Positions 1 to 8,223 of a DNA stretch of 64,000 nt are shown here, one piece after another (the stretch's first letter is position 1; each line of letters opens with the position of its first letter). The notes under the pieces are model-generated. The model saw only the letters and a program-made list of their open reading frames with translations. It did no database searches and was not told where the DNA came from. The position numbers and the translations under genes are program-made. The DNA comes from an uncultured Prevotella sp. (GTDB lineage Bacteria > Bacteroidota > Bacteroidia > Bacteroidales > Bacteroidaceae): positions 1 through 64,000 of the forward strand of contig URLI01000001.1 of NCBI GenBank assembly GCA_900548585.1, given 5' to 3'.

Positions 1-8
1 ATATACAG

Positions 9-58
9 AAAGAGGGTGCGCCATAAATGACCATAGTCAATTATGACACACCCTCTTT
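9..58 (-). terminator. Probable terminator after pdxST
   Basis: A 10-bp perfect inverted repeat (AAAGAGGGTG at 9-18 and CACCCTCTTT at 49-58) lies just beyond the pdxT stop. A shorter CATAA/TTATG pair sits inside the loop. Read on the minus strand the second arm is T-rich, as expected for an intrinsic terminator. The T-rich sequence on the plus side means it could also serve a convergent gene outside the window. Confidence 0.7.
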
Positions 59-75
59 GGTTTATAACTGATGCC

Positions 76-621
76 TTACCTGACGATGTCAAGGAAGTAA
101 CTGTGCAGCGAGGGGTCGTCATCGAGTTCCGGGTGGAACGCCGTGACGAGCTGGCTGCCCTGCCGTGCGGCGACAATCTTTCCGCCAACCTCTGCGAGTA
201 TGCTCACCCCGCTGCCCGCTTCCTCGATGTATGGCGCGCGGATGAAGGTCATTGGTATCTCGCCTTCTATCCCCCTGAACGCCCCAGTCGTATGGAAACT
301 GCCGAGTTGCCTGCCGTAGGCGTTGCGCCGCGCGAGGATGTCCATCGTGCCGATATGCTCGCGGTCGAGCAGTATCAGCCCGGCGCACGTCCCCATGACA
401 GGCAGCCCGCGCTTTATGGCTTCGCGTATGGGTTCGATCATCTGCTGGCGCTTGAGCAGCAGCATCATCGTGGTGCTCTCTCCGCCCGGTATCACCAGCG
501 CGTCCTTAGGCTGGTCCCAGTCGCTCAGTTTCCTCACCTCGAAGGTCTCGACGCCGAGCCTGCCGAGCATACGCTCGTGTTCTATGAAAGCACCCTGTAG
601 TGCGAGGACTGCAATTCTCAT
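76..621 (-). CDS. pdxT: Pyridoxal 5'-phosphate synthase glutaminase subunit PdxT
   Basis: This 181-residue protein is the class I glutamine amidotransferase half of the DXP-independent PLP synthase. It hydrolyses glutamine and channels ammonia to PdxS. The oxyanion-type PGGES motif is at residues 45-49, the nucleophile is Cys79 in GTCAGL, and the HPE triad residues are His163 and Glu165. Length and motifs match the family. The start lies 7 bases after the pdxS stop, so the two genes are almost certainly cotranscribed. A hairpin terminator follows the stop. No anomalies seen. Confidence 0.97.
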   Translation of the reverse strand: MRIAVLALQGAFIEHERMLGRLGVETFEVRKLSDWDQPKDALVIPGGESTTMMLLLKRQQMIEPIREAIKRGLPVMGTCAGLILLDREHIGTMDILARRNAYGRQLGSFHTTGAFRGIEGEIPMTFIRAPYIEEAGSGVSILAEVGGKIVAARQGSQLVTAFHPELDDDPSLHSYFLDIVR

Positions 622-628
622 ACGCCGT

Positions 629-1504
629 TTACTTTCCCCTTTCGGCCATCAGCAGTTTTATCTCCTGCTCGTTGATGCCCACCATTGCCTCGCCGAGATC
701 CTCGGAGAGTTCGGCAATCATCTTGGCATCGGTGTAGTTTGTCGTGGCCTGCACGATCGCGCGTGCGCGCTTCTCCGGGTTTCCGCTCTTGAATATGCCG
801 CTGCCGACGAACACGCCTTCCGCCCCGAGCTGCATCATCAGCGCGGCGTCTGCCGGCGTTGCTATGCCACCTGCCGCGAAGTTCACCACCGGCAGCTTGC
901 CGTTGTCGTGGACATAGCGCACCAGTTCGTATGGGGCGCGCAGTTCCTTTGCCTTCTCGTAGAGTTCATCCTCGCTCATGTTTGCAATCAGCCGCATCTC
1001 TGCCTGCATCATCCGCATGTGTGTCACGGCCTGGATTACGTCGCCCGTGCCCGGCTCTCCCTTGGTGCGTATCATCGTCGCGCCCTCGCTGATGCGGCGG
1101 AGTGCCTCGCCGAGGTTTTTCGCGCCGCACACGAACGGCACCTCGAACTTGTTCTTGTCGATGTGGTACACGTCGTCTGCCGGCGACAGCACCTCGCTCT
1201 CGTCGATGTAGTCTATCTCTATCGCCTGCAGCAACTGTGCCTCGACGAAGTGGCCGATGCGGCACTTTGCCATCACCGGTATGCTAACGGCCTGCTGTAT
1301 GCCCTTTATCATCTTTGGGTCGCTCATGCGCGACACGCCGCCTGCCGCCCTGATGTCGGCAGGGATGCGCTCGAGCGCCATGACGGCACATGCCCCGGCA
1401 GCCTCTGCGATGCGTGCCTGCTCGGGTGTCGTAACGTCCATTATCACTCCGCCCTTGAGCATCTGTGCCAGCTGGCGGTTCAGTTGTTGTCTGTTCTCTT
1501 TCAT
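629..1504 (-). CDS. pdxS: Pyridoxal 5'-phosphate synthase subunit PdxS
   Basis: This is the 291-residue (beta/alpha)8 PLP synthase subunit, which condenses ribose 5-phosphate, glyceraldehyde 3-phosphate and ammonia into PLP. The catalytic lysines are visible as Lys80 in MAKCRIGHF and Lys148 in TKGEPGTG, at the positions expected from Bacillus PdxS. It is the first gene of the pdxST operon. The start is preceded by an A/T-rich leader and a promoter with TTTG and TTCCTTTG elements. A ThiD-like/AraC fusion gene lies directly upstream on the same strand and is a likely regulator of this operon (inference). Confidence 0.97.
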   Translation of the reverse strand: MKENRQQLNRQLAQMLKGGVIMDVTTPEQARIAEAAGACAVMALERIPADIRAAGGVSRMSDPKMIKGIQQAVSIPVMAKCRIGHFVEAQLLQAIEIDYIDESEVLSPADDVYHIDKNKFEVPFVCGAKNLGEALRRISEGATMIRTKGEPGTGDVIQAVTHMRMMQAEMRLIANMSEDELYEKAKELRAPYELVRYVHDNGKLPVVNFAAGGIATPADAALMMQLGAEGVFVGSGIFKSGNPEKRARAIVQATTNYTDAKMIAELSEDLGEAMVGINEQEIKLLMAERGK

Positions 1505-1549
1505 TTTTATTTTTAGTTTTATAATTTATTATGTATTTAGAAGTTTGTG

Positions 1550-1591
1550 CAAAGGAACAAAAAAACGGGCAGTCTGCCAAATGGTGTTCCC
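1550..1591 (-). promoter_or_regulatory. pdxST promoter with candidate operator
   Basis: On the minus strand a -33 TTTG (1578-1581) lies 20 bp from a -7 element TTCCTTTG (1550-1557). Between and around them are CGGG (1566-1569), CCAAAT (1577-1582) and CCC (1589-1591). The same arrangement occurs in front of the neighbouring regulator gene at 2611-2656. Confidence 0.6.
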
Positions 1592-1672
1592 TTATTGACA
1601 AAGACAACTCGCTTTTGTTCAACAAATCATGCTGCGCGGCGCGTCATCCGCGCCACGACAGGCGCCATGCGG

Positions 1673-2590
1673 TCATTCCTGCCTGCCCCGGTATTCGGTT
1701 GGTGTCTCTCCCGCCATCTTCTTGAAGAACTTGGTGAAGTGTGACTGCGAGGTGAAGCCGAACTGCCACGCTATCTCCTGTATGGTGCGGTGCGTGCCCT
1801 GCAGTGCTATCTTGACTTGCTTCAGCAGGTACTCGTCTATGAGCGACTTGGGTGATATTCCTGCCATGCGCTTGGTCACCTGGGCGAGGTATCGGCTGCT
1901 GACGTTCATCCTGTCGGCATAGTACTGCACGTCGCTGTGTCTCTCGTGATGCTCGGCAATCAGGTTGAGCAGCTCGTTGTATAGTTCAGCTCCGCGCCCC
2001 TCGATGTTCCCCGCCAGCGCCGCCTGCCTGTTGACGTATGCAGCGGCCTCGCCGACGGCAGCCTCCTTTGTCATTCCCTGCGCGAGATATGCCGCTATCG
2101 ACGCGGAGAAGATGCTGCGCACGCCGTGCCTTTCCCAGTCGACGAGGCTCTGCACGTTGAGGTCGCGCACCACGATGTGGCATACCGGGAGCAGCGTGCC
2201 GGTTATTTCGGCAGACAGTTCCTCCGAATACAGCCGCTCGCCACGGGTGGTGGTGTCCACCGGGTCATACACTATCCACTGCGGGGAATACTTCCTCATC
2301 ATCCGCACGACGGCCTTCACCTGCCCCTCGTTGCGCAGCATCCCGACCTTGACGACGGCAGGGCAGATGTCGTCCATTATCGCCTCTACCTGCTGCTCGA
2401 GCACGTTCGCTGGAAGGTCGAAGAACTCCTGTATGCCGAGCGTGTTCTGCATTGTCACCGTTGTGATGGCTGTGAGCGGCAGCCCTCCCAGCTGTGCGAT
2501 TGTCTTTATGTCGCTCTGTATGCCGGCGCCGCCCGTCCCGTCGCTGCCGGTGATGGTCAGCACATGTCTGTCAACTTTCCTTTTGTCCAT
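1673..2590 (-). CDS. Degenerate ThiD/PdxK-like domain fused to AraC-type DNA-binding domain
   Basis: This 305-residue fusion has two parts. Residues 1-200 resemble phosphomethylpyrimidine/pyridoxal kinases of the ribokinase fold (ITGSDGTGGAGIQSD, MQNTLGIQ, KVGML). Residues 205-303 form an AraC/XylS double helix-turn-helix (QEIAWQFGFTSQSHFTKFFKK). The kinase part looks inactive. The stretch expected between the LLP strand and the anion hole is largely missing, and the canonical HGTGCTLSAA is replaced by HGVRSIFSAS, losing the GTGC motif. It is therefore probably a ligand sensor rather than an enzyme. Its position upstream of pdxST suggests control of B6 synthesis (inference). The ATG at 2590 is preferred over the one at 2641, because the -7 promoter element sits between them. 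Confidence 0.85.
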   Translation of the reverse strand: MDKRKVDRHVLTITGSDGTGGAGIQSDIKTIAQLGGLPLTAITTVTMQNTLGIQEFFDLPANVLEQQVEAIMDDICPAVVKVGMLRNEGQVKAVVRMMRKYSPQWIVYDPVDTTTRGERLYSEELSAEITGTLLPVCHIVVRDLNVQSLVDWERHGVRSIFSASIAAYLAQGMTKEAAVGEAAAYVNRQAALAGNIEGRGAELYNELLNLIAEHHERHSDVQYYADRMNVSSRYLAQVTKRMAGISPKSLIDEYLLKQVKIALQGTHRTIQEIAWQFGFTSQSHFTKFFKKMAGETPTEYRGRQE

Positions 2591-2610
2591 AAAACATGCT
2601 ATTATTTGTG

Positions 2611-2656
2611 CAAAGGAAACAAAAAAAACGGGAATGACCAAATTGTATCCCCGTTT
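2611..2656 (-). promoter_or_regulatory. Promoter of the ThiD-like/AraC regulator gene
   Basis: Minus-strand -33 TTTG (2639-2642) and -7 TTCCTTTG (2611-2618) are separated by 20 bp. The element shares CGGG (2629-2632) and CCAAAT (2638-2643) with the pdxS promoter. An ACGGGGA...TCCCGT-like inverted pair spans the -33 region. Autoregulation by the encoded protein is plausible but unproven. Confidence 0.55.
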
Positions 2657-2706
2657 TTACACCTTGTCGCCAAAATCGCAATATGCCGTTTTATTCCGTG
2701 CGGCCG

Positions 2707-3180
2707 CTAATCCCAGTCGCGCGGGTAGGTGGCGACCACGGAGAGCGACTTGCCGTCATCGCCGCGCACCACGGAAAGCATGTAGTCTGGCTCGCCGTCT
2801 TTCGTCTCGTCAACGATGTACAGTTTTGCCCCAGGCATCTCCTCGTCGTCATCGCACTCTATGATGCTGCCCGTGCCGATTATCCGCTTCTGCAGCGCGG
2901 CGGCCTCCGCTATGTCGCCGACATCCGCCCCGAGCGTGATTGTCGACAATTCGCCGTCGTCGTCAAACTGCAAAACGAGGAGGTCATATTCTATGCCGCC
3001 TCGCTCAACGTTGATTATCAGCAGCGAATTGGTTTCCTCGTCAAGCGCTATGCTGTCACACTCCACTTCCACACCGGAGGCCTCCTCCATGGTCATCCCG
3101 AAGTTGAACCCCAGAATGTTCTGTGCGCTCATGGCCACACCCGTGGCGATGAATGCCATAAAAAACAGTATCCTCTTCAT
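2707..3180 (-). CDS. Secreted acidic protein of unknown function
   Basis: This 157-residue protein has an N-terminal signal peptide (MKRILFFMAFIATGVAMSA, cleavage probably after SAQ). The mature part is acidic, with an Asp/Glu-rich segment near residues 110-116 (ECDDDEE). It includes alternating hydrophobic strands such as LLIINV and YDLLVLQF, so it is probably a small beta-rich periplasmic or surface protein. I do not recognise a family. It has its own promoter (-7 TAAATTTG at 3200-3207). It is followed downstream by the regulator gene on the same strand, with about 115 bases between. Confidence 0.7.
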   Translation of the reverse strand: MKRILFFMAFIATGVAMSAQNILGFNFGMTMEEASGVEVECDSIALDEETNSLLIINVERGGIEYDLLVLQFDDDGELSTITLGADVGDIAEAAALQKRIIGTGSIIECDDDEEMPGAKLYIVDETKDGEPDYMLSVVRGDDGKSLSVVATYPRDWD

Positions 3181-3199
3181 TTAACAGTGAATATGGCTG

Positions 3200-3231
3200 C
3201 AAATTTAAGCGAATTGTCATTTACAGCCAAA
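3200..3231 (-). promoter_or_regulatory. Promoter of the secreted acidic protein gene
   Basis: -7 element TAAATTTG (3200-3207) and -33 TTTG (3228-3231) lie on the minus strand with 20 bp between. This is a near-ideal Bacteroidetes housekeeping promoter, about 20 bases upstream of the start codon. Confidence 0.6.
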
Positions 3232-3318
3232 ACTATCATAACATTTTTTCGGCGCCACACCGAATTATTTGCTTTTCCCGTGCGCCGGCGCCGCCTGGCA
3301 TGGCGCCATGAAAGCGAT

Positions 3319-3358
3319 AATGCCGCAGCGCGACCACTGTATGTCACACTGCGGCATT
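3319..3358 (-). terminator. Hairpin downstream of the 38-residue ORF
   Basis: Perfect 10-bp inverted repeat AATGCCGCAG (3319-3328) and CTGCGGCATT (3349-3358) begins 23 bases after the stop of the small ORF. The T-run is better on the plus strand (CATTTTCTG), so the orientation of any terminator activity is uncertain. Confidence 0.5.
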
Positions 3359-3381
3359 TTCTGTTCAGATTAATTGTCGTC

Positions 3382-3498
3382 TCAAGAATACCAGATTACA
3401 GAATTGGAATAATCCTTGTACATTTCGTCCTCATCGTCATTATAAACATTGTCGAGTTCGAAATCTTCCTGATTGTGGCATTTCGGCTTAATTTTCAT
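3382..3498 (-). CDS. 38-residue acidic small protein, unknown function
   Basis: This short ORF begins MKIKPKCHNQEDF and ends SNSVIWYS, with the acidic centre NDDEDE. Evidence that it is real comes from its surroundings. A strong Shine-Dalgarno AAGGAGG sits 7 bases before the ATG, unusual in this genome. A perfect -7 element TATATTTG (3601-3608) lies about 100 bases upstream, and a 10-bp hairpin follows the stop. I recognise no family. It is too small and charged to be a membrane peptide. The single cysteine and aromatic C-terminus give no clear function. Confidence 0.5.
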   Translation of the reverse strand: MKIKPKCHNQEDFELDNVYNDDEDEMYKDYSNSVIWYS

Positions 3499-3765
3499 GG
3501 CAAAACCTCCTTATAAAATTTTCATTCCGGCGACCACTTTCCGAACTTGGTTGAACATTCCCGACTCGGGTCATAGTCGGATAACAATTATCTCCTGATG
3601 CAAATATACAAAAAAATCCGCTAACCTGCAAGTCCCGGCACGTTTTTTAACCTAAAATAAACAACTCTCTTTCCGTTTTTTTTAATTGATTAACATTGTG
3701 TTTCGACAATATAAATCTTTTTTTTATTAACTTTGCACCTTGATTAAAAACCTTAACAACTGCAA
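3499..3765. promoter_or_regulatory. Divergent promoter region
   Basis: This non-coding stretch holds two divergent promoters. The minus-strand -7 TATATTTG (3601-3608) serves the 38-residue ORF. The plus-strand -7 TAACTTTG (3728-3735) serves the TPR gene. The leader of the small ORF is about 95 bases and contains a CCGAC/GTCGG pairing near 3567-3590. Nothing else recognised. Confidence 0.5.
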
Positions 3766-4620
3766 ATGAACTTCCTGAAGGCCTTGTTCGGAGGCAAGAC
3801 AAGAACTCCCGAAGAGGAAAAGAATGATTCGGAAGCGCGCGATTTCGACGTGCTGAAATACGATGGAAAACAGGCGCTGAGGCAGGGCGAGGCTGACTAT
3901 GCCGTGAAATGCCTGACACACGCGCTGAAGATAAAGGACGACCCGGAGACACGCGACTACCTCAGCCAGGCACTGGTTGCAAAGGGCGACCTGATCATGG
4001 CATACGAGCACCTGCGAAAACTGTCGGAAACCGAGCCTGACAACGTTAAGATTTACATGAGGATGGCCAACGTGGCTTATATGATGGAAGACTACAACGC
4101 GATGGCAGACTCATGCGAGAAGGCGATGCTTATAGACAAGGACATGCCGGAGCTGGTGTATCTATACGCACAGGCCTGCATAGGACAGGGCGACGCCACG
4201 AACGCGACGGCAATGCTGACAAAGGCAATCTGCCTGCGGAACGATTACGGGGACGCCTACCTGCTGCGCGGGGAGACGCTGCTCGGCGAGGGGAAGATTG
4301 ACGAGGCCTCGGAGGACGCGGAGTGGCTTATGGAGCGGCATGCGGACATCGAGGAGGTGCTGATGCTGAAGGCAAGGATCGAAAGGGCGAGGGGAAACAA
4401 CGAAAACGCCATCGAGGCATACGGCAAGGTGATTGACACCAACCCGTTCTCGGCGGAAGCATACAGGGAGCGCGCTGCCGTGAGACTTGCGATAGGCGAC
4501 AAGGAAGGACATGACGAAGACATGCGGAAGGCAAACGAGATTTTGCCCACAGAGGACAAAGAGGACATCGGACAGAAAGTGGAACAGAAATACAAGGATA
4601 TGAATCCATACGGCTTTTGA
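3766..4620 (+). CDS. Tetratricopeptide repeat protein
   Basis: This 284-residue soluble protein is built almost entirely of TPR helices from about residue 30 to 265 (for example GKQALRQGEADYAVKCLTHAL and YAQACIGQGDATNATAMLTKAI). A basic N-terminus (MNFLKALFGGKTRTP) precedes them. No signal peptide or membrane segment is seen, so it is probably a cytoplasmic scaffold. Partners are unknown. It has its own promoter and ends 59 bases before the C10 peptidase gene. The partner protein cannot be inferred from context. Confidence 0.85.
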   Translation: MNFLKALFGGKTRTPEEEKNDSEARDFDVLKYDGKQALRQGEADYAVKCLTHALKIKDDPETRDYLSQALVAKGDLIMAYEHLRKLSETEPDNVKIYMRMANVAYMMEDYNAMADSCEKAMLIDKDMPELVYLYAQACIGQGDATNATAMLTKAICLRNDYGDAYLLRGETLLGEGKIDEASEDAEWLMERHADIEEVLMLKARIERARGNNENAIEAYGKVIDTNPFSAEAYRERAAVRLAIGDKEGHDEDMRKANEILPTEDKEDIGQKVEQKYKDMNPYGF

Positions 4621-4679
4621 ATGAAAAATCACACTCACACAATTTATAACAATGATTTCAAATTACCATTTTATTATTT

Positions 4680-7004
4680 ATGATTAAGAGATCTCACTCT
4701 ATTATTGCCGCGTTGCTCATATGCGTAGCGGCAATTGCAGGACCGGTGACACAGCAGCAGGCACGCCAGAAGGCTCTTCAGTTTATGAACAAGGACGGCA
4801 AGAGAACTGTCAGGGCTGTCAAGATGGCTGGCAACATGAGTAAAGGCGCGGCAAACGATGCCGCCGCGTTGCAGGACTATTATATATTCAACGCCGAGGA
4901 AAGCAACAGTTTCGTCATCATCGGCGGCGAAGACCGGCTGCCTGACGTGTTCGGCTACGGCGAGAACGGCTGCCTCGACACGGAGAGCATGCCGGATAAC
5001 ATGAAGACGGTGCTCGGCATGTACGCACGGCTGGTGAAGCACGTGGCAAGCATGCCGGAAGATTGCACGCCGAGGAACATACCACTTGCGGCACGACAGG
5101 CAAAGGGCGAAATAACAAAACTCTTGAAATCACAGTGGAGTCAAGAATACCCCTACAACTCACTATGCCCATACGACGGTTACAAACGCTCCGCAACCGG
5201 ATGCGCGGCCACATCAATGGCACAGGTGATGTACTACCACAAATGGCCTGAAGCAGAGTGCGAGCCCATACCGGGATACTACTCCAGAGCGCTGGAAAAG
5301 AACTTGGATGGCCTTGATGGGACGACTTTCAAATGGAACAAGATGAAAGACACATACGGCTGGTATGACACTGACACGGAAAAATCCGTGGCAACGCTCA
5401 TGCAATACTGCGGATACAGCATCGAGATGAGTTACTCATCGCAAGGCTCTGGCGCATTCTCATTCATGCAGCCGTATGCCCTGAAGAAATATTTTGGGTA
5501 CGACAAGAGAACACGAACGCTCTACAGGGACAACTTCCCACTCGATGTGTGGAACAACATCATTTACAATGAACTCGCAGAGGGCCGCCCGGTGGTTTAC
5601 AGCGGACTTACGCCAAAACAAGAAGGACACTCGTTCGTCATCGACGGCTACCGCAGCAGAGATGGCTTCTATCATGTCAACTGGGGATGGAACGGCACAA
5701 GTGACGGCTACTTCGACATCACGATACTCAACCCGGAAAACACCACAAGCACCGGGTCGGCGTCAACGGACGACGGATTCTCAATCGGACAGGACGCGAT
5801 AATCGGCATGCAGAAGCCCACAGGGGAGCAAGGAATGTTCGAGGCCTACCTGAATGCTGACATACTTTCTCTCAGAAACAACATCCTCGAATGCACATTC
5901 GGAAACTACTCGCCGGAAAGCAACACATTCGATTTCGGTATAGGATGCTACGGCAATGACGGAAACATCGTTGCACTGCAGACCGAAAGTAATAATGATT
6001 TTAAAAGGCTGACATATGTAAAGAGCGTAAAATTCAACCTCGCGTCCATAATAAGCACACCGGGAAAATACAAGGTGTTCCCGATCAGCAAACTAAGTTC
6101 GGCGCAGGAGTGGCAACCCGGCGATGCGGCAGACTACATCTACGCGGAGGCAACGCTCGATGCAAACGGCAACCTGACGAGCGTGATGTACCCACTTGCG
6201 GAAATGCACGCAGAGAAAATGTCACTAAGCGACACAACGCTGGTAAACGAAGAGATGACCGCAACCTACTCCATCGTCAACGAGAAGAACGAGCCAAGGG
6301 AATGTAAACTGTATTTCATGGCAAAGAGCGAGGACAACAATGACGTTATTCGAAAGGACGCGGACCTCAAAATAGACGCGAACGGTAAAAAGGAAGTGAC
6401 ATTCAAGTTCACGCCCAAGCGCAGCCAGAACTACAGGTTCCTGCTCGCGTGCGACAACCAATTCAACTCGTGCATATCAGACGAGACACACAGGCTCGGC
6501 GGTGAAGCGCCAAAACTGGAGGCGGAGTTCAACCTCAATGGGAGTGAAAACAAGAATAAAGGAAACGTCGTGTACTCAAAAGTTGCGGAAGGCACTCTCA
6601 ACATAAAGAACATTGACGAAAGACCATACACCGGGAATGTACGAATACAACTTGCGCACAAGAGCAGTAGCGGTTCGAACATTGTGGAGAAGACAAGGAA
6701 TACGGCAGTAAGCATAGGCACGAACGAAACCGAGGAAGTCGCGTTTAGGTTTCCTGGTATTAAAAAGGGCAAGAAATACGCACTTATTTTCTCATACGAG
6801 TTCAACGATTTCATAAAGGCAGGAGAATATGTATTCACCGTAAAGGATCCTGAAACGAACGCCATCAATGTGACAGAAACAGATGTGCAGGAGAACGGCA
6901 ACGCGCCGGCATACGACATAACGGGGCGGAAGGTCAGTGCCAACGAGGGCAGCCTGCAGCGCGGCATATACATCAGGAACGGCAAGAAATACGTTCGCAA
7001 GTGA
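4680..7004 (+). CDS. Secreted C10 (streptopain-like) cysteine peptidase with type IX-like tail
   Basis: This is a 774-residue secreted protease. It has a signal peptide (residues 1-20), an N-terminal Spi-type inhibitory propeptide (about 21-130) and a peptidase C10 domain. The nucleophile is Cys175 in TGCAATSMAQ and the catalytic His317 is in GHSFVIDGY, followed by VNWGWNG. Long beta-sandwich regions follow. The C-terminus (YDITGRKV...GIYIRNGKKYVRK) resembles a T9SS sorting domain, so surface delivery through type IX secretion is likely. Members cleave host or dietary proteins. A strong terminator hairpin follows. The family assignment is firm; the substrate is unknown. Confidence 0.92.
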   Translation: MIKRSHSIIAALLICVAAIAGPVTQQQARQKALQFMNKDGKRTVRAVKMAGNMSKGAANDAAALQDYYIFNAEESNSFVIIGGEDRLPDVFGYGENGCLDTESMPDNMKTVLGMYARLVKHVASMPEDCTPRNIPLAARQAKGEITKLLKSQWSQEYPYNSLCPYDGYKRSATGCAATSMAQVMYYHKWPEAECEPIPGYYSRALEKNLDGLDGTTFKWNKMKDTYGWYDTDTEKSVATLMQYCGYSIEMSYSSQGSGAFSFMQPYALKKYFGYDKRTRTLYRDNFPLDVWNNIIYNELAEGRPVVYSGLTPKQEGHSFVIDGYRSRDGFYHVNWGWNGTSDGYFDITILNPENTTSTGSASTDDGFSIGQDAIIGMQKPTGEQGMFEAYLNADILSLRNNILECTFGNYSPESNTFDFGIGCYGNDGNIVALQTESNNDFKRLTYVKSVKFNLASIISTPGKYKVFPISKLSSAQEWQPGDAADYIYAEATLDANGNLTSVMYPLAEMHAEKMSLSDTTLVNEEMTATYSIVNEKNEPRECKLYFMAKSEDNNDVIRKDADLKIDANGKKEVTFKFTPKRSQNYRFLLACDNQFNSCISDETHRLGGEAPKLEAEFNLNGSENKNKGNVVYSKVAEGTLNIKNIDERPYTGNVRIQLAHKSSSGSNIVEKTRNTAVSIGTNETEEVAFRFPGIKKGKKYALIFSYEFNDFIKAGEYVFTVKDPETNAINVTETDVQENGNAPAYDITGRKVSANEGSLQRGIYIRNGKKYVRK

Positions 7005-7063
7005 TTGGCAACCGGCGTTCGTGACAGCCGCAGGCGGCAAAAGACGAAACGAAGGATACGTTC

Positions 7064-7098
7064 AAGTCCCGCTTCAAACATGTTGAGGCGGGACTTTC
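7064..7098 (+). terminator. Terminator after the C10 peptidase gene
   Basis: Stem AAGTCCCGC...GCGGGACTT, extended by TTCA/TGAG with one G-U pair, around a 7-base loop and followed by TCAAATAAC. It lies 60 bases after the stop codon and upstream of the DAHP synthase gene. Confidence 0.75.
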
Positions 7099-7158
7099 AA
7101 ATAACAAGGCGTGGTTGGAAAACGACAAAGGATTTGCAAGAAACAAGGAGGACAGACA

Positions 7159-8223
7159 ATGGAAATTGACTTGGAGAGGCTGAAATTGCCGGAAGACACG
7201 AAACGGCCATTCGTAATAGCGGGCCCGTGCAGCGCGGAAACAGAAGAGCAGGTTATGACAACTGCCATGCAACTGGAACAACACGGTTTCACGATATTCC
7301 GCGCGGGAGCGTGGAAGCCGCGCACGAAACCGGGCGGATTCGAGGGACATGGCGAACCAGCGCTGGCATGGCTGAAACGAGTGAAGGAAGAGACGGGGAT
7401 GATGGTGACAACCGAAGTGGCGACACCGGAACACGCAGAACTGGCTATGAAATATGGCATCGACATGCTGTGGGTGGGCGCAAGGACAACGGCAAACCCA
7501 TTCGCGATGCAAGCGCTGGCTGACTCGCTGCGCGGAACCGACATCACAGTATTGGTGAAAAACCCGGTCAACCCGGACATCGAACTGTGGATCGGCGCGC
7601 TCGAGCGTCTCAACCGTGCCGGGATCAAACGCCTCGCGGCGATACACCGGGGATTCTCAAGCTACGAAAAGACGATATACCGCAACCGTCCCATGTGGCA
7701 GATACCCATCGAACTGAGGCGGCGCATCCCCGAGCTGCCCGTAATCTTCGACCCGTCGCACATCGGGGGGAGGCGCGACCTTGTGGCGCCGCTGTGCCAA
7801 CAGGCAATGGACATCGGCGCCGACGGACTTATAATAGAGAGCCACTGCAACCCCGGCGAGGCATGGAGCGACGCCGCACAACAGGTGACACCGGACGTTC
7901 TGAGCAGCATCATTGCAAACCTGAAAATACGCGACACATCCGATGACGCAGAGGAAATATTGAAATTGCGAAGGCAGATAGACGAACTCGACGAGCAAGT
8001 GATGGATGTTCTCGCAAAGAGAATGAGTGTGTGCCGGGAAATCGGGCAATACAAGAAGGAACACAACATCACGGTGCTTCAGGCGCGGAGATACAACGAA
8101 ATACTTGACAAACTGGGGGCGCAGGGCGCCGTGTGCGGGATGAGCGCCAACTTCGTGAAGAAAATATATGCAGAGATACACGAGGAGAGCGTCCGGCAGC
8201 AGATTGAGGTGATAAACAAATGA
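7159..8223 (+). CDS. DAHP synthase (type I-beta) fused to C-terminal chorismate mutase
   Basis: This 354-residue bifunctional enzyme serves the entry and a branch of aromatic amino acid synthesis. Residues 1-260 are the KDO8P-synthase-like DAHP synthase domain (AGPCSAE, GAWKPRTKPGGFEG, FDPSHIGG, IIESHCNP). Residues 265-350 are an AroQ-type chorismate mutase (LRRQIDELDEQVMDVLAKRM, QARRYNEIL). This order is known in Bacteroidetes and may allow feedback control by prephenate. The ATG at 7159 is chosen because AAGGAGG precedes it by 8 bases; an in-frame ATG at 7111 lacks such a site. The downstream gene overlaps by 4 bases. Confidence 0.94.
   Translation: MEIDLERLKLPEDTKRPFVIAGPCSAETEEQVMTTAMQLEQHGFTIFRAGAWKPRTKPGGFEGHGEPALAWLKRVKEETGMMVTTEVATPEHAELAMKYGIDMLWVGARTTANPFAMQALADSLRGTDITVLVKNPVNPDIELWIGALERLNRAGIKRLAAIHRGFSSYEKTIYRNRPMWQIPIELRRRIPELPVIFDPSHIGGRRDLVAPLCQQAMDIGADGLIIESHCNPGEAWSDAAQQVTPDVLSSIIANLKIRDTSDDAEEILKLRRQIDELDEQVMDVLAKRMSVCREIGQYKKEHNITVLQARRYNEILDKLGAQGAVCGMSANFVKKIYAEIHEESVRQQIEVINK

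Noticed and set aside
323..1516. Long plus-strand open frame of nearly 400 codons
   Set aside because: It is antisense to pdxS and pdxT, has no family resemblance and a His/Leu-rich composition typical of shadows of GC-skewed genes.
1505..1672. TPP or other riboswitch upstream of pdxS or the ThiD-like gene
   Set aside because: The leaders are short and lack conserved riboswitch sequences. Transcription control fits better.
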